Translations under genes and position numbers: made by a program | Shown here: in pieces, positions 7,327 to 16,351 of the stretch | Position numbering within the stretch: the first letter of the stretch is position 1 | Layout of the letters: every line of letters starts with the position of its first letter | Source of the DNA: Muribaculaceae bacterium | GTDB taxonomy: Bacteria; Bacteroidota; Bacteroidia; Bacteroidales; Muribaculaceae | Length of the DNA stretch: 41,530 bases | Direction: 5' to 3' | Assembly: GCA_017477555.1 (NCBI GenBank) | Contig: JAFUVK010000036.1 | Span: 1 to 41,530 of the forward strand | The notes under the pieces: model-generated | Databases searched by the model: none | What the model was told of the DNA's origin: nothing | Seen by the model: the letters and a program-made list of their open reading frames with translations, nothing else

Positions 7327-10300
7327 TTAATTCTTAATCTGTTTGTTGGTGGAGCTCGTGCCGTCGGTGTAACGCGTCACCACGATGTTCACGCCCTGCC
7401 AGGGCCGCGTGCTGCGTTGTCCCGCCAGGTTGTAGTAGTCCACAGCAGCCACCGTGCGGCTGCCGCCAATGGCGGTCACCCCGGTGATGACACCGCCTTC
7501 ACCAACACTGGTGGTCTGCACCAAGCGCAGCGGATAGGCGATATAGCTGTTCTTCTGTGTGCCATCGGCACGGCGCGGAGCGCGTGAACTACCGTCGATG
7601 CGCGACACCACCAGGGTCATGCCCTCGAGCTGTGCCACGTTGGTGCCTGCCACGGTGAGCAGGTAGGTGCCTGTGGGCATCTTGAACGACTCAGCTTTAT
7701 TATTGCGTGTGGTCAGATCCAGCGTCTGCCCCAGGTACTCGTCCTTGAAGAGGAAGTTACCGTCGCTATTGGCTCCGAAGCGGTAGTCGCCCTCGTTGAT
7801 CTCGTCCCAGCCGTTCTGGTCACTCTGTGAGGCCAACTTCTTGGTGAAGCTGAAGTAGCCATAGCCCTCCTGACCGGACTCGGTGATGGTGGCGGTGGCT
7901 GTGTAGGTCTTTCCGTCCATGGTGTACATCTCCACACCCTTGTTGGGTACGAACTGGTTGCCGTCCACGTTGCCCAAGATGTAGATGGACTCGTAGTCCT
8001 CGGCGTTGCGCTTGATCAGGGCGGGCATGAGGTAGGAGTGGCCGTTCAACAGCTTCGACATGTCGAAGCCCTGCTCCATCAGCGAGCCGTTGAGGCCAAA
8101 CTCGCCGCTCAGCCCCGCGGTGTTCCACTCGGGGTGAGCTACGTTCTCGGGCACAACAAACTGTTCGTTACGGGCATCCCACTGTGCCCAGCCGATGGTG
8201 GCCAGCTCCATGGGCTTGGGCTGCACAAAGAAATACTCCTTGCCGATGAACGGCTCCTTGGTGCCCGGCTGGTGGTTGTCGCCATTGAAGCTGGCGGCCA
8301 CATAGACGTTGGGCTCGACCTTGGCCGGGGTCTCAGTTGAGGTGCCAAGCTCCGCCTCAAGCAGGAGCTCGGGGTTCGTCACGTTGAGCAGCGTACCCTT
8401 CACGCCGGTCAGCCGTTTGCCGGCATAGCCCAGCTGTGCCGTCGTGGCGCTCTTCCCCTGGGCCAGGTGCAGCGCAATCCAGTTGCTCTGGTCGTAGGTT
8501 TCCGGCACGGCCACGTCCGGCCCACCCTCGCGGCCTTTGAGGTCGTACTCGATGCTTGCCTTGCTCTGGGCAATATAGTCCACCCATGTCTCGCCCTCGG
8601 GCATGGCATCGTGCGTGGCATAGCCGTTGTTGTCCTTAGCAATCAGCATCTGGTTGCCGTCCACCCACTGCACCGCCGTAAGGTCAGTCACATTGTACTT
8701 CTCCCCCACGACACCCGTCTTCACCAGCTCCGCCAGCGTGACCGAGGTGTATTCATCATTAATCAAAACTTCATTGGGTAGCTTGAGGTAGGCATGGTTG
8801 CCATCAACTGCCGTCAGTGCCGTTCCTCCAAAGCCAATACGGCCATTGATAAGCGTCAGCCCCTTGTAGTTCTCACTGGCCGAAACGCTTTGACTCGGGA
8901 AGTAGTTGTCGCAGGTGGTAAGCAGATTGGTGCTTGCGGTGAATGTGGCGGCTTGCATCGTGGGAATCATCACGTTCAGCGTGGGGTCGTTGGTCTTGCA
9001 CTCAAGCAGTACCGGCATCCCTTTGGGTATGATGCCACCTGTCACCTCCACCAGCTCTAGTGAGCCATCTTCTTTCACCGCCGTGACAACGTATGCCGTT
9101 ATCTGTTCGGTTTCATACATTGTGTTCCATGATGCACGGTGTGTGCTGTACCACAACCCATTCTCGCCCTGTATCAACGCGTCGGGAGTATAGTAATTTT
9201 CCTTCGTGGTCAGGTCAAGGTCCATTCCCTCAAAATCCCAAAGGTAGTTCATGTTGGGAGTTACTGTTGTGCTGCCACTGATGCTCCCATTATATTCCAC
9301 AAGATGGAAGCTGGCATTTGCGCCATTGCCAATGTCGTAAGTGTTGTCGGCATTATGGGTCATATACAGGAATTCGCCTGTGCTCACAGTGTAAAACTGT
9401 TCTGTAGATATTCCTCTGATCTCCATACAGTTTACAGTTTGATCTACTGAATGTGGCCGGGGATAAGAATACCAATAAATAACAGAACCTTGGTCATCCA
9501 TTGAAGAAGCTAAATCATCATTTAATGAGAATGTGGATAAAGCTGTCTGGAGCTCTGTCATGTTTGGTTTGGCACTACTACTAGAGAAATACCGCTGTGC
9601 GGTGATATAATGCCCTGTATTGTGATTACGTATACGGACAAAATCATGGCCGCCTTCAAAATATGCAACATAATCGCCCTTGTTTTCGTTGGTCACTGTG
9701 AAGGTATAGGGTATGTCACGAATGACGTTACCGTTAGCATCACGCACCCAGTCTCCATTTAGCTTCCAACCCAAGAACTTAACGCGATGATTGTCAGTAC
9801 GAGCGGTGATGGTCACCTGGTCACCCACTTGATTCTCAGCTGTTCCATCTGGTCCTATGATTTCAACAGCCCCCAGGTTATTGTCATTGCTTGCCACTGT
9901 CACGTCATGGTGTTCGAGCAACTCGTAGTGGGCAACCCAAACAGCATTGACAACCTGTGGGTCAGAGGTGACATCGCTTGACACGCCTGTATTAGGATTG
10001 CCTAATGCTTTGGTAAGTCCGACATAGATCTTATTTTCAACAGATGCGGTCTCGTATCTCGTGCCAACGGCAGTGGCGTATTTAGTGGTAGTCCAAAATA
10101 AAAAGCCTGTAGTATATTCCAAAATGTCACCCACCCGTGTCTTACACTCCCAATAAGAGAATTTGTACTTTTTCGTGTTTGTAGGTCGGGTGTAGATATT
10201 CCATGGACAAGGGAAAAAACTCGAATTTGCCGTTCTGCCATAAACTCCTGTGTATGTTGTCGTTGTGCAGTTACCAGTACTTGCAGATTCTGTACTGGCA

Positions 10301-10428
10301 TAGACAAATCCCGCATCTGCCGGCTCACACCGTAACTCAATGCGCGAATAGTGCCAGGCAAGCCCCCATGACTGCAACGTGCCCATTGCAATCAACAGGC
10401 ACGTCGCTATGTGTTTAATTAAGTTCAT
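7327..10428 (-). CDS. Large secreted protein with InlB-like repeats and sorting-type tail
   Basis: A 1033-residue exported protein. Residues 1-23 form a signal peptide. Residues about 25-170 and 174-258 resemble divergent InlB B-repeat domains (phrases FSYWECK and FLGWKLNGD). From about 262, VRIRNHNTGHYIT resembles the start of a ricin-type beta-trefoil repeat. The long remainder has no motif I recognise. The C-terminus (VDYYNLAGQRSTRPWQGVNI, then VVTRYTDGTSS) looks like the terminal module of Bacteroidales proteins exported by type IX secretion; porQ is in this window. It probably acts at the cell surface or outside. It follows the smaller secreted protein by nine bases, so they form an operon. 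Base composition shifts inside the gene: 20 of 60 bases are G or C at 9481-9540 against 39 of 60 at 7381-7440. Confidence 0.8.
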   Translation of the reverse strand: MNLIKHIATCLLIAMGTLQSWGLAWHYSRIELRCEPADAGFVYASTESASTGNCTTTTYTGVYGRTANSSFFPCPWNIYTRPTNTKKYKFSYWECKTRVGDILEYTTGFLFWTTTKYATAVGTRYETASVENKIYVGLTKALGNPNTGVSSDVTSDPQVVNAVWVAHYELLEHHDVTVASNDNNLGAVEIIGPDGTAENQVGDQVTITARTDNHRVKFLGWKLNGDWVRDANGNVIRDIPYTFTVTNENKGDYVAYFEGGHDFVRIRNHNTGHYITAQRYFSSSSAKPNMTELQTALSTFSLNDDLASSMDDQGSVIYWYSYPRPHSVDQTVNCMEIRGISTEQFYTVSTGEFLYMTHNADNTYDIGNGANASFHLVEYNGSISGSTTVTPNMNYLWDFEGMDLDLTTKENYYTPDALIQGENGLWYSTHRASWNTMYETEQITAYVVTAVKEDGSLELVEVTGGIIPKGMPVLLECKTNDPTLNVMIPTMQAATFTASTNLLTTCDNYFPSQSVSASENYKGLTLINGRIGFGGTALTAVDGNHAYLKLPNEVLINDEYTSVTLAELVKTGVVGEKYNVTDLTAVQWVDGNQMLIAKDNNGYATHDAMPEGETWVDYIAQSKASIEYDLKGREGGPDVAVPETYDQSNWIALHLAQGKSATTAQLGYAGKRLTGVKGTLLNVTNPELLLEAELGTSTETPAKVEPNVYVAASFNGDNHQPGTKEPFIGKEYFFVQPKPMELATIGWAQWDARNEQFVVPENVAHPEWNTAGLSGEFGLNGSLMEQGFDMSKLLNGHSYLMPALIKRNAEDYESIYILGNVDGNQFVPNKGVEMYTMDGKTYTATATITESGQEGYGYFSFTKKLASQSDQNGWDEINEGDYRFGANSDGNFLFKDEYLGQTLDLTTRNNKAESFKMPTGTYLLTVAGTNVAQLEGMTLVVSRIDGSSRAPRRADGTQKNSYIAYPLRLVQTTSVGEGGVITGVTAIGGSRTVAAVDYYNLAGQRSTRPWQGVNIVVTRYTDGTSSTNKQIKN

Positions 10429-10437
10429 CTTAATAAA

Positions 10438-11166
10438 TTACTTTATTTTGACTTGTCCGTTTTGGATGTAAAGTCCGTTAGGGTTGCTCACAGGACGGCC
10501 CTGCAGGTCGTAAGTCTGGCTGTTGTCGCTGCTCTCGGTTTTCACGTTATTGATTGCGGTGTTCACAATGGGTATCATGAGCCATTTGCAGTCTTCGCCA
10601 CCTGTGATGGGTCGGAAACCAAAACTGTTATCGTAGTCTACTGCGAGATAGTGGCGATTGCCGGGCACCATGTGAGCCAAATAATAAACGATGGCTTGTT
10701 GATAGCCAGATGCCTCCATGAGGAAGTTGCGTATGTTGTCAAAATCTTCTATCTCGGGCACATCAACACACAGGTAGACCGAGCCGTCGGCATCACCGGT
10801 CAGAACTAGATGCAACGTGAACATCTCATCAAGGAAATCGGTGGGCATACCTTCGCTGGCAAGGGCCATTTCAAAGCTCTGCTTGATGAAATTGAGTGTG
10901 GCAATCATGTCGCCATTGTCGCTATTGAGGGTGGTGACGATGCCCTCGCCGTTTTCTTGCAAGTCATAGTCGACATTGATGACTTCGGCTTGACCTGCAT
11001 CAGCGGTGATGTCGGCCAGCATAGAGTGCTGCAGAATCACATACTTGCCGGTCATGACGCTCTTGATATAGAACTGTCCGGGAGCCTGAAGTGAGGCTGC
11101 ATTGAGCGACATTGTGCCCAGGCACAATGCCACGAGTGTCGAAAGTAGGGTGAGTCTTTTAAGCAT
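10438..11166 (-). CDS. Secreted protein with sorting-type C-terminal tail
   Basis: A 242-residue exported protein with an N-terminal signal peptide ending about residue 24 (SLNAAS). GQFYIKSVMTGKYV near residue 30 resembles a ricin-type trefoil opening and parallels the start of the trefoil-like part of the next gene. The C-terminus (TYDLQGRPVSNPNGLYIQNG, then QVKIK) is a typical short Bacteroidales tail of the kind used for type IX export or surface attachment. Function is unknown; there is no catalytic motif. It is the first gene of a two-gene operon with a near-perfect promoter at 11266-11297 and a leader of about 90 bases. Confidence 0.75.
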   Translation of the reverse strand: MLKRLTLLSTLVALCLGTMSLNAASLQAPGQFYIKSVMTGKYVILQHSMLADITADAGQAEVINVDYDLQENGEGIVTTLNSDNGDMIATLNFIKQSFEMALASEGMPTDFLDEMFTLHLVLTGDADGSVYLCVDVPEIEDFDNIRNFLMEASGYQQAIVYYLAHMVPGNRHYLAVDYDNSFGFRPITGGEDCKWLMIPIVNTAINNVKTESSDNSQTYDLQGRPVSNPNGLYIQNGQVKIK

Positions 11167-11265
11167 AATAGTTTAACCTTATAGTTTGTAAGTTGTTTTT
11201 CCAGTTGTTTATGGTGGCTTCGGGGCAGGGTGTCCAGTCCGGTAAGTCTAGGATGGATTGACCTG

Positions 11266-11297
11266 CAAAATTAGGTATTTATTAACAGATGACCAAA
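11266..11297 (-). promoter_or_regulatory. Near-perfect Bacteroidetes promoter of the secreted-protein operon
   Basis: On the minus strand, TTTG (11297-11294) and TAATTTTG (11273-11266) are separated by exactly 20 bases, matching the -33/-7 consensus at every fixed position. It faces the gene starting at 11166. Confidence 0.8.
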
Positions 11298-11383
11298 TGT
11301 TTGCAGAAAAATCTCATATTTTTGGTTATATTGTAACACTATTGACACACTCACCGCTCCCCTGGGGACCACCCCTCACCTAA

Positions 11384-11405
11384 CCTCTCCCCTGCAGGGG
11401 AGAGG
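11384..11405. repeat. Perfect 22-bp GC-rich palindrome
   Basis: An uninterrupted inverted repeat with arms CCTCTCCCCTG and CAGGGGAGAGG, a member of the palindrome family at 4883-5140. Degenerate flanking copies (CCCCTCACC) surround it between 11350 and 11435. Together with the repeat at 11481 it occupies the gap between the secreted-protein operon and miaB. Confidence 0.8.
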
Positions 11406-11480
11406 GACTACCGCCACCCACCCCTCACCTAGCCTCTATGTGGGTGCGGAACTGCCGGGAAAAGGGGCAAATGTTAAAGA

Positions 11481-11515
11481 AAGTGTTAAAAGTGGCGGAA
11501 AAAGAACCGTCCCCA
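11481..11515 (+). repeat. Single copy of the unit repeated at 32894-33027
   Basis: These 35 bases (containing AAGTGTTAAAAGTGGCGG and AAAAAGAACCGTCCCCA) are identical, in inverse orientation, to most of the 42-bp unit repeated 21 kb away. TTCCGCCACTTTGG follows, so the copy ends in an inverted arm. A degraded third locus is at 41313-41340. Confidence 0.85.
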
Positions 11516-11560
11516 TTCCGCCACTTTGGTGGTGTGTGCCGGCATGTCGCTGAAATGTTG

Positions 11561-11568
11561 TAACTTTG
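11561..11568 (+). promoter_or_regulatory. Promoter -7 element of miaB
   Basis: TAACTTTG matches TAnnTTTG. No good -33 element is seen at the usual distance. Transcription would start about 11575, which rules out the TTG at 11566 as the miaB start and supports the ATG at 11593, with a leader of about 20 bases. Confidence 0.6.
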
Positions 11569-11592
11569 CAGACCGAAATTAATGTAACGACA

Positions 11593-12969
<1,377 letters not shown>

Positions 12970-12980
12970 GCACCCGACTC

Positions 12981-13028
12981 CTCGAATGCTCGCCTGCTCG
13001 AATGTTCGAATACTCGAGCACCCGAAAA
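12981..13028. repeat. 8-bp tandem repeat (CTCGAATG), six imperfect units
   Basis: Units CTCGAATG, CTCGCCTG, CTCGAATG, TTCGAATA, CTCGAGCA and CCCGAAAA lie head to tail between the miaB stop and the cbiA start. Related runs are at 14256-14335 and 31348-31379, all in gaps of the cobalamin region. Confidence 0.85.
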
Positions 13029-13040
13029 ACCAACCTGTTG

Positions 13041-13697
13041 ATGATACCAAGTTTTCTCATATCGGCACCCACCAGTGGTGCGGGCAAGACAACCCTTGCC
13101 CGCGGGCTGATGGCGCTGTACACCGCCCAGGGCTACCGCGTGCAGCCCTATAAGTGCGGCCCCGACTATATCGACACCAAGTTTCACACGGCTGTGTGTG
13201 GCCGGCCCAGCATCAACCTGGACACCTTTATGGCCACGCCGCAGCATGTGCGGGAGCTGTTCGACCGCTATGCCGGCGATGCCGACGTGCGTCTGGTCGA
13301 GGGCATGATGGGGCTGTTCGACGGCTACGACCGCGACCGCGGTTCGTCGGCCGAGATTGCGCGTGTGCTGGACATCCCTGTGGTGCTGGTGGTGGATGCC
13401 CGCAGCGCGGCCTACTCGATGGCACCTTTGCTCATGGGCTTCATCCACTTCCGGCCCGACGTGCGCATAGCCGGTGTCATCTTCAACCGCGTGGGGTCGG
13501 AGCGCCACCGGGCCATGCTGCGCCAGGTGTGCGATGACCTCCGTGTCGCTTGTCTGGGCTGTCTGCCCAAGCGTGCCGAGCTTGAGCAAGGCTCACGCTA
13601 TCTGGGCCTGGACTTCTCGCAACAGCCCGAAACCCAACTGCTTGTCGAACTGCTGGAACAACACGTGCAATGGCAACACCTGCTCGAACTCTCATAG
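13041..13697 (+). CDS. cbiA: Cobyrinate a,c-diamide synthase, N-terminal (ATPase) part of split CbiA
   Basis: 218 residues corresponding to the ATP-dependent synthetase half of CbiA, which amidates the a and c side chains of (cobalt) cobyrinate. The P-loop APTSGAGKTT (9-18), YKCGPDYIDTKFH (37-49) and LVEGMMGLFDGY (85-96) are intact. The normal enzyme is a single chain of about 430-460 residues carrying a glutaminase domain as well. Here the frame stops at 13697 after HLLELS, and the glutaminase half continues in the -1 frame from 13670. No disabling change is seen in either half. The usual linker of some 20 residues between halves is missing, so a deletion may have caused the shift. The products may be two coupled subunits, or a frameshift or sequence error may be involved. 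Confidence 0.85.
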   Translation: MIPSFLISAPTSGAGKTTLARGLMALYTAQGYRVQPYKCGPDYIDTKFHTAVCGRPSINLDTFMATPQHVRELFDRYAGDADVRLVEGMMGLFDGYDRDRGSSAEIARVLDIPVVLVVDARSAAYSMAPLLMGFIHFRPDVRIAGVIFNRVGSERHRAMLRQVCDDLRVACLGCLPKRAELEQGSRYLGLDFSQQPETQLLVELLEQHVQWQHLLELS

Positions 13698-14248
13698 CCC
13701 GCAACAGCGAGGCGTTCTCCTTTATCTATCAGGAGGTGATCGACGCACTCGGTGAGGTCGAGTTTTTCGACCCCGAGACCGATGTGCCCTGTCTTGATGA
13801 TGCGGCACTGCTCTACCTGCCGGGGGGCTATCCCGAGAAGCACCTCGATGCCCTGGTGGCCAACGAGGCCTGCCGGCAGGCCATCGAATGCTATGCCCGT
13901 AGCGGAGGCCGCATCGTTGCCGAGTGTGGGGGCATGATGTACCTGTGCCAGTGCATCGTCACCGACCAGGGCGAGTACCCCATGTGTGGCGTGTTGCCCC
14001 ACCGCATCACCGCGCGCCGTGCCGACCGCCGTCTGTCGCTGGGCTACCGCCGCTTTGTGCTCGACGGCAAGGAGTTTCGTGGGCATGAGTTTCACTACAC
14101 CCGCTTCCTGCCCCCCGAGCCGCACTCGGTGGCGCAGGTCTACAATGCCCTGGGCGAGCCCGTGCCCACTGTGGTGATGCGCTACAACAATGTGCTGGCC
14201 AGCTACACCCACCTGGCTTGTGGCTCCATCACACAACTCATCGAATAA
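13670..14248 (+). CDS. cbiA: Cobyrinate a,c-diamide synthase, C-terminal glutaminase part of split CbiA
   Basis: 192 residues equivalent to the class I glutamine amidotransferase domain of CbiA, which releases ammonia from glutamine for the amidation. It begins at an ATG inside the upstream ORF (28-base overlap, -1 frame). LIARNSEAFSFIY (8-20) is where the domain normally begins. The nucleophile is C86 in AECGGMMYL; GHEFHYTRF (138-146) and the histidine in ASYTHL (177-182) complete the family pattern. The overlapping start makes translational coupling plausible. I saw no classical slippery heptamer in the overlap. It is followed by ten 8-bp repeats and the adenosyltransferase gene. Confidence 0.85.
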   Translation: MATPARTLIARNSEAFSFIYQEVIDALGEVEFFDPETDVPCLDDAALLYLPGGYPEKHLDALVANEACRQAIECYARSGGRIVAECGGMMYLCQCIVTDQGEYPMCGVLPHRITARRADRRLSLGYRRFVLDGKEFRGHEFHYTRFLPPEPHSVAQVYNALGEPVPTVVMRYNNVLASYTHLACGSITQLIE

Positions 14249-14255
14249 CCACCCC

Positions 14256-14335
14256 CTCGACTGCTCGCCCCCTCGAACACTCGAATGCTCGACCGCTCGA
14301 ATGCTCGAATGCTCGAATGCTCGACCGCTCGAACC
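14256..14335. repeat. 8-bp tandem repeat (CTCGAATG), ten units
   Basis: Ten uninterrupted eight-base units over 80 bp, four of them exactly CTCGAATG; the others vary in the last four bases (CTCGACCG, CTCGAACA, CTCGCCCC). It lies between cbiA and the adenosyltransferase gene and is the longest of three such runs. Confidence 0.9.
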
Positions 14336-14381
14336 CCCAAACAACCTCACCCCCAAACAACCCCAACCCTAACCTCAAACA

Positions 14382-14882
14382 ATGAACCAGATATATACCA
14401 AGACCGGCGATCACGGCCAGACCAGCTTGCGAGGCGGTGTGCGGGTGCCCAAAACTGACCCGCGCATCGAGGCCAACGGACAGATTGACCACCTCAACGC
14501 TTGCCTGGGCATCGTGCGCGCGATGCTCACCGCCCACGAGGCCGCCTGCTCGCTCATCCTGCAGGTGCAAGAGCAGCTCATGGTGGTGATGAGCCACATT
14601 GCCACTCCCGCCGGGCAGACCAACCCCCGGCCACTGCAGTGCGCGGCCCTCACCGCACAGCTCGAGCAGGCCATCGACGCAATGCCTCACAAGGGCGGTT
14701 TCGTCGTGCCAGGCGGTGGCTCGGCACTGGCTGCTTTCATCCACCTGGCGCGCACACAGGCGCGCACTGTCGAACGCCGCCTGTGGGCACTCGACGCGAC
14801 ACATCGGCTGCCCGGCGACATCCTGGTGATGGTCAACCGCCTGTCCGATTATCTGTTCACCTTAGCTAACCATAACGAATGA
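14382..14882 (+). CDS. pduO: Cob(I)alamin adenosyltransferase, PduO type
   Basis: A 166-residue ATP:corrinoid adenosyltransferase that forms the Co-C bond of adenosylated corrinoids. Family signatures are YTKTGDHGQTSL (5-16, nucleotide binding), RIEANGQIDHLNA (28-40) and ARTQARTVERRLW (123-135) with the conserved R124, R128, E131 and R132. It is of the PduO family, not CobA/CobO. It overlaps cobQ by ATGA, so the two are translationally coupled. In this pathway adenosylation precedes the amidations of CobQ, which suits the gene order. Confidence 0.93.
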   Translation: MNQIYTKTGDHGQTSLRGGVRVPKTDPRIEANGQIDHLNACLGIVRAMLTAHEAACSLILQVQEQLMVVMSHIATPAGQTNPRPLQCAALTAQLEQAIDAMPHKGGFVVPGGGSALAAFIHLARTQARTVERRLWALDATHRLPGDILVMVNRLSDYLFTLANHNE

Positions 14883-16351
14883 AGGCTCCATTGCATCCCA
14901 TCATGTTGGCCGGTACAGGCAGCGATGTGGGTAAGAGCATCGTGGCCACCGCCCTGTGCCGCATCCTCAGGCAGGACGGTTATGCGCCCGCGCCCTTCAA
15001 GGCCCAGAACATGGCGCTGAACTCCTATGCCACCCCCGACGGTCTGGAGATAGGCCGTGCTCAGGCCGTGCAGGCCGAGGCCGCCGGCATCCCTTGCCAC
15101 ACCGACATGAACCCGCTGCTGCTCAAGCCCCAGAGCGACCATACCTCGCAGGTGGTGCTGCACGGGCGGCCCATCGGCAACAAGAACGCCTACGACTACT
15201 GGCGGCGCGGCGCGGGCGACATCGACTACCGGGCCGAGGTGTGCGCGGCCTTCGACCGCCTGTCGGCGCGCTACAACCCCATCGTCATGGAGGGGGCCGG
15301 CAGCATAGCCGAGATCAACCTGCGGCGCACCGACCTGGTGAATATGTCCATGGCGCGCCATGCCGGAGCCGATGTCATCCTGGTGGGCGACATCGACCGC
15401 GGCGGGGTGTTCGCGTCGGTCTACGGCAGCATCATGTTGCAGAGCCCCGATGACCGTCGGCTCATCAAGGGCATTATCATCAACAAGTTCAGGGGCGACC
15501 TGCGCCTGTTCGACGACGGGCGCCGTATGCTCGAAGAGCTGTGCGGCGTGCCGGTGCTGGGAGTCATTCCCTACTTCAGCGACATCCACATCGAGGAGGA
15601 GGACAGTGTGGCGCTGGCGCAGAAGTCGATGCAAGCCGAGCGCGGCAAGGTCAATGTGGCTGTGGTGATGCTGCGGCACTTGTCGAACTATACCGACTTC
15701 GATGCCCTGGAGCGCGACCCGCGGGTACACCTGTACTACACCAATAACACCGAGGACCTGCGGCAGGCCGATGTCATCATCGTGCCCGGCACCAAGTCGA
15801 CGCTGCACGACCTCTACGAGCTGCGGCGCAACGGTTGCGCACAGGCCATCGTGGGTGCGCACCGCCGGGGTGCCACTGTGCTGGGCATATGTGGCGGCTA
15901 TCAGATGCTGGGTGTGGAGGTGCTGGACCCCGACCATGTGGAGGGCGACATCGAGCGTCTGCCGGGGCTGGGACTGCTGCCCGTCACCACCACCATGAGT
16001 GGCGACAAGCTCACACGCCAGGTGACCTGCCAGTATGGGCAGGGCTACGAGATACATCAGGGCGAGACGACTCCCATGGGCGATGCCCAGCCGGCTCCGC
16101 TGCTGCACCTGAATGACGGCCGCGACGACGGCTATGTCGTCGACGACAAGTGCATGGGCACCTATGTACACGGCATCCTCGACAACGCACCCTTTGTCGA
16201 CATGCTGCTCAAGCCTTTTGCCGACAAGATCGCCCAGGCCGCGACCCCACTGGACTACTCCGCCTACAAGCAAGAACAATACGACCTGCTGGCCCGGCAT
16301 GTGCGCCGCCATGTGGATATGGACAAACTCTACCAAATATTGCAGTCATGA
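14879..16351 (+). CDS. cobQ: Cobyric acid synthase (CobQ/CbiP)
   Basis: A 490-residue amidotransferase of normal length that amidates side chains b, d, e and g of adenosylcobyrinate a,c-diamide. The N-terminal synthetase domain has the P-loop GTGSDVGKS (12-20), FKAQNMALNS (40-49), VMEGAGS (136-142) and VGDIDRGGVFAS (169-180). The glutaminase domain has nucleophile C338 in GICGGYQML and H431 in GTYVHGIL. Both start and stop overlap neighbours as ATGA, so the genes from the adenosyltransferase through cbiB form one coupled operon. Confidence 0.96.
   Translation: MKAPLHPIMLAGTGSDVGKSIVATALCRILRQDGYAPAPFKAQNMALNSYATPDGLEIGRAQAVQAEAAGIPCHTDMNPLLLKPQSDHTSQVVLHGRPIGNKNAYDYWRRGAGDIDYRAEVCAAFDRLSARYNPIVMEGAGSIAEINLRRTDLVNMSMARHAGADVILVGDIDRGGVFASVYGSIMLQSPDDRRLIKGIIINKFRGDLRLFDDGRRMLEELCGVPVLGVIPYFSDIHIEEEDSVALAQKSMQAERGKVNVAVVMLRHLSNYTDFDALERDPRVHLYYTNNTEDLRQADVIIVPGTKSTLHDLYELRRNGCAQAIVGAHRRGATVLGICGGYQMLGVEVLDPDHVEGDIERLPGLGLLPVTTTMSGDKLTRQVTCQYGQGYEIHQGETTPMGDAQPAPLLHLNDGRDDGYVVDDKCMGTYVHGILDNAPFVDMLLKPFADKIAQAATPLDYSAYKQEQYDLLARHVRRHVDMDKLYQILQS

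Noticed and set aside
13670..13697. Programmed -1 frameshift site in the cbiA overlap
   Set aside because: The frames would allow a -1 shift, but no X-XXY-YYZ heptamer or following pseudoknot is evident, so I do not claim it.
12981..14335. CRISPR array suggested by short regular repeats
   Set aside because: Units are 8 bp head to tail with no spacers, and no cas genes are present.
14849..16336. 495-residue minus-strand ORF across cobQ
   Set aside because: Antisense shadow of a fully conserved cobQ; composition dominated by His, Val and Gln without domain motifs.
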